Assembly (NCBI RefSeq): GCF_900258515.1
Contig: NZ_LT984884.1
Span: 3,558,077 to 3,622,076 of the forward strand
DNA length: 64,000 nucleotides
DNA from: Lentibacillus sp. Marseille-P4043
Lineage (GTDB): Bacteria; Bacillota; Bacilli; Bacillales; Amphibacillaceae
Direction: 5' to 3'
Positions 63,601-64,000 of this stretch are shown here, in pieces. The notes under the pieces are model-generated. The model did not search any database and was not told the origin of the DNA. It saw nothing but the letters and a program-made list of their open reading frames with translations. The stretch's first letter is position 1; each line of letters begins with the position of its first letter. The translations under genes and the position numbers were made by a program.

Positions 63601-64000
63601 GATGTTTCTGTTCTCGGGCTGATGTTTCTCGTTTCGCGCCGATGTTTCCGTTCTCGGGCTGATGTTTCCGCCCTCGCGCCGATGTTTCTGTTCTCGGGCT
63701 GATGTTTCTCGTTTCGGGACGATGTTTCTGCTCTCGCGCCGATGTTTCTCATTTCGCGCCGATGTTTCCGTTCTCGGGCTGATGTTTCCGCTCTCGCGCC
63801 GATGTTTCTCGTTTCGCGCCGATGTTTCTCATTTCGCGCCGATGTTTCCGTTCTCGGGCTGATGTTTCCTCTCTCGCGCCGATGTTTCTCATCTCGCGCC
63901 GATGTTTCCGCCTTCGCGCTGGTGTTTCTGTTCTCGTGCCGGTGGTTCTTGTTTCTCTCTGCTGCTGTTGCTCTCGTGACGCTGGTTCTCTCCTCGTGCG
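63601..64000. repeat. 20-bp tandem array, at least 20 units, cut by the window end
   Basis: Same unit as at 22067-22489: GATGTTTC-n6 followed by CGGGCT or CGCGCC, with more internal variation (TGTTCT, TCGTTT, CGCTCT, TCATTT). Units become degenerate from about 63905 to the window end. Like the first array it has no stop codon over long stretches of the minus strand. Confidence 0.93.

Noticed and set aside
63459-63862. Open frames through the second array on both strands
   Set aside because: Same cause as at 22 kb; repeats without stop codons.

Overview
The window looks like chromosome of a low-GC, endospore-forming, halotolerant Bacillaceae close to Oceanobacillus, Virgibacillus or Lentibacillus. 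This is inferred from gene content, not from a search. Evidence for spore formation is an alpha/beta SASP, a GerA-type germinant receptor operon, a YhcN-type lipoprotein and two YjcZ miniproteins. Many genes match Bacillus subtilis families (YhaQ/YhzD/YhaR/YheA, YxkF-MsmX, SigI-RsgI, BmrC-BmrD, YrrT-MccA-MccB, OdhAB). Glycine betaine uptake (OpuA) fits a salt-adapted lifestyle. Most genes are housekeeping or transport genes. I see no prophage, transposase, integrase, CRISPR array, rRNA or tRNA.

Layout. 1-5 kb: an ABC ATPase cut by the window edge, yhzD, a crotonase, yheA, a PucR-type regulator and the multi-sugar ATPase msmX, then a SASP gene. 5-13 kb: fumC, a zinc phospholipase C-like protein, an MFS carrier, a chemoreceptor with a frameshift in a homopolymer, an IDEAL protein, a Mn-type CDF exporter and an acetyltransferase. 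13-18 kb: two hairpin repeats, azlCD, a T-box leader (specifier reads Tyr) before an NhaC-family carrier, a cobalamin-binding-like protein and mapB. 18-22.5 kb: YjcZ miniproteins, an SDR, a C39 protease, an M20 dipeptidase and a 21-unit 20-bp tandem array. 22.5-25.8 kb: yrrT-luxS-mccA-mccB. 25.9-30 kb: YhcN lipoprotein, yhdB, sigI-rsgI and two more hairpin repeats. 30-35.1 kb: a leader with two short ORFs and two terminators, then bmrC, bmrD and a membrane trypsin-like protease. 35-38.6 kb: soluble chemoreceptor, Zn-ribbon protein, a TDT/SLAC1-like membrane protein and a beta-carbonic anhydrase. 38.7-42.7 kb: a 21-bp array and a gerA-B-C operon. 42.7-46.8 kb: aldo/keto reductase and opuA in the order C-B-A. 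47-57 kb: MarR-MMPL pair, a MurG paralogue, MATE, NupC, an AzgA-type purine permease and a repeat-bearing coiled-coil protein. 57-64 kb: odhAB, a 32-residue membrane peptide, trmL, an amidase-domain protein and a second 20-bp array running off the window.

How genes work together. yrrT-luxS-mccA-mccB recycles S-adenosylhomocysteine products into cysteine. OpuABC imports osmoprotectant. OdhAB and FumC are TCA-cycle enzymes. BmrC and BmrD form an asymmetric drug exporter that appears to be controlled by leader-peptide attenuation. SigI-RsgI is a transmembrane stress-sensing pair.

The most unusual material is non-coding. Four hairpin repeats share a core but have end arms that differ from copy to copy while staying complementary within each copy. 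Three GC-rich tandem arrays each start 65-90 bp upstream of a start codon. The leader in front of bmrCD has two short ORFs and two terminators.
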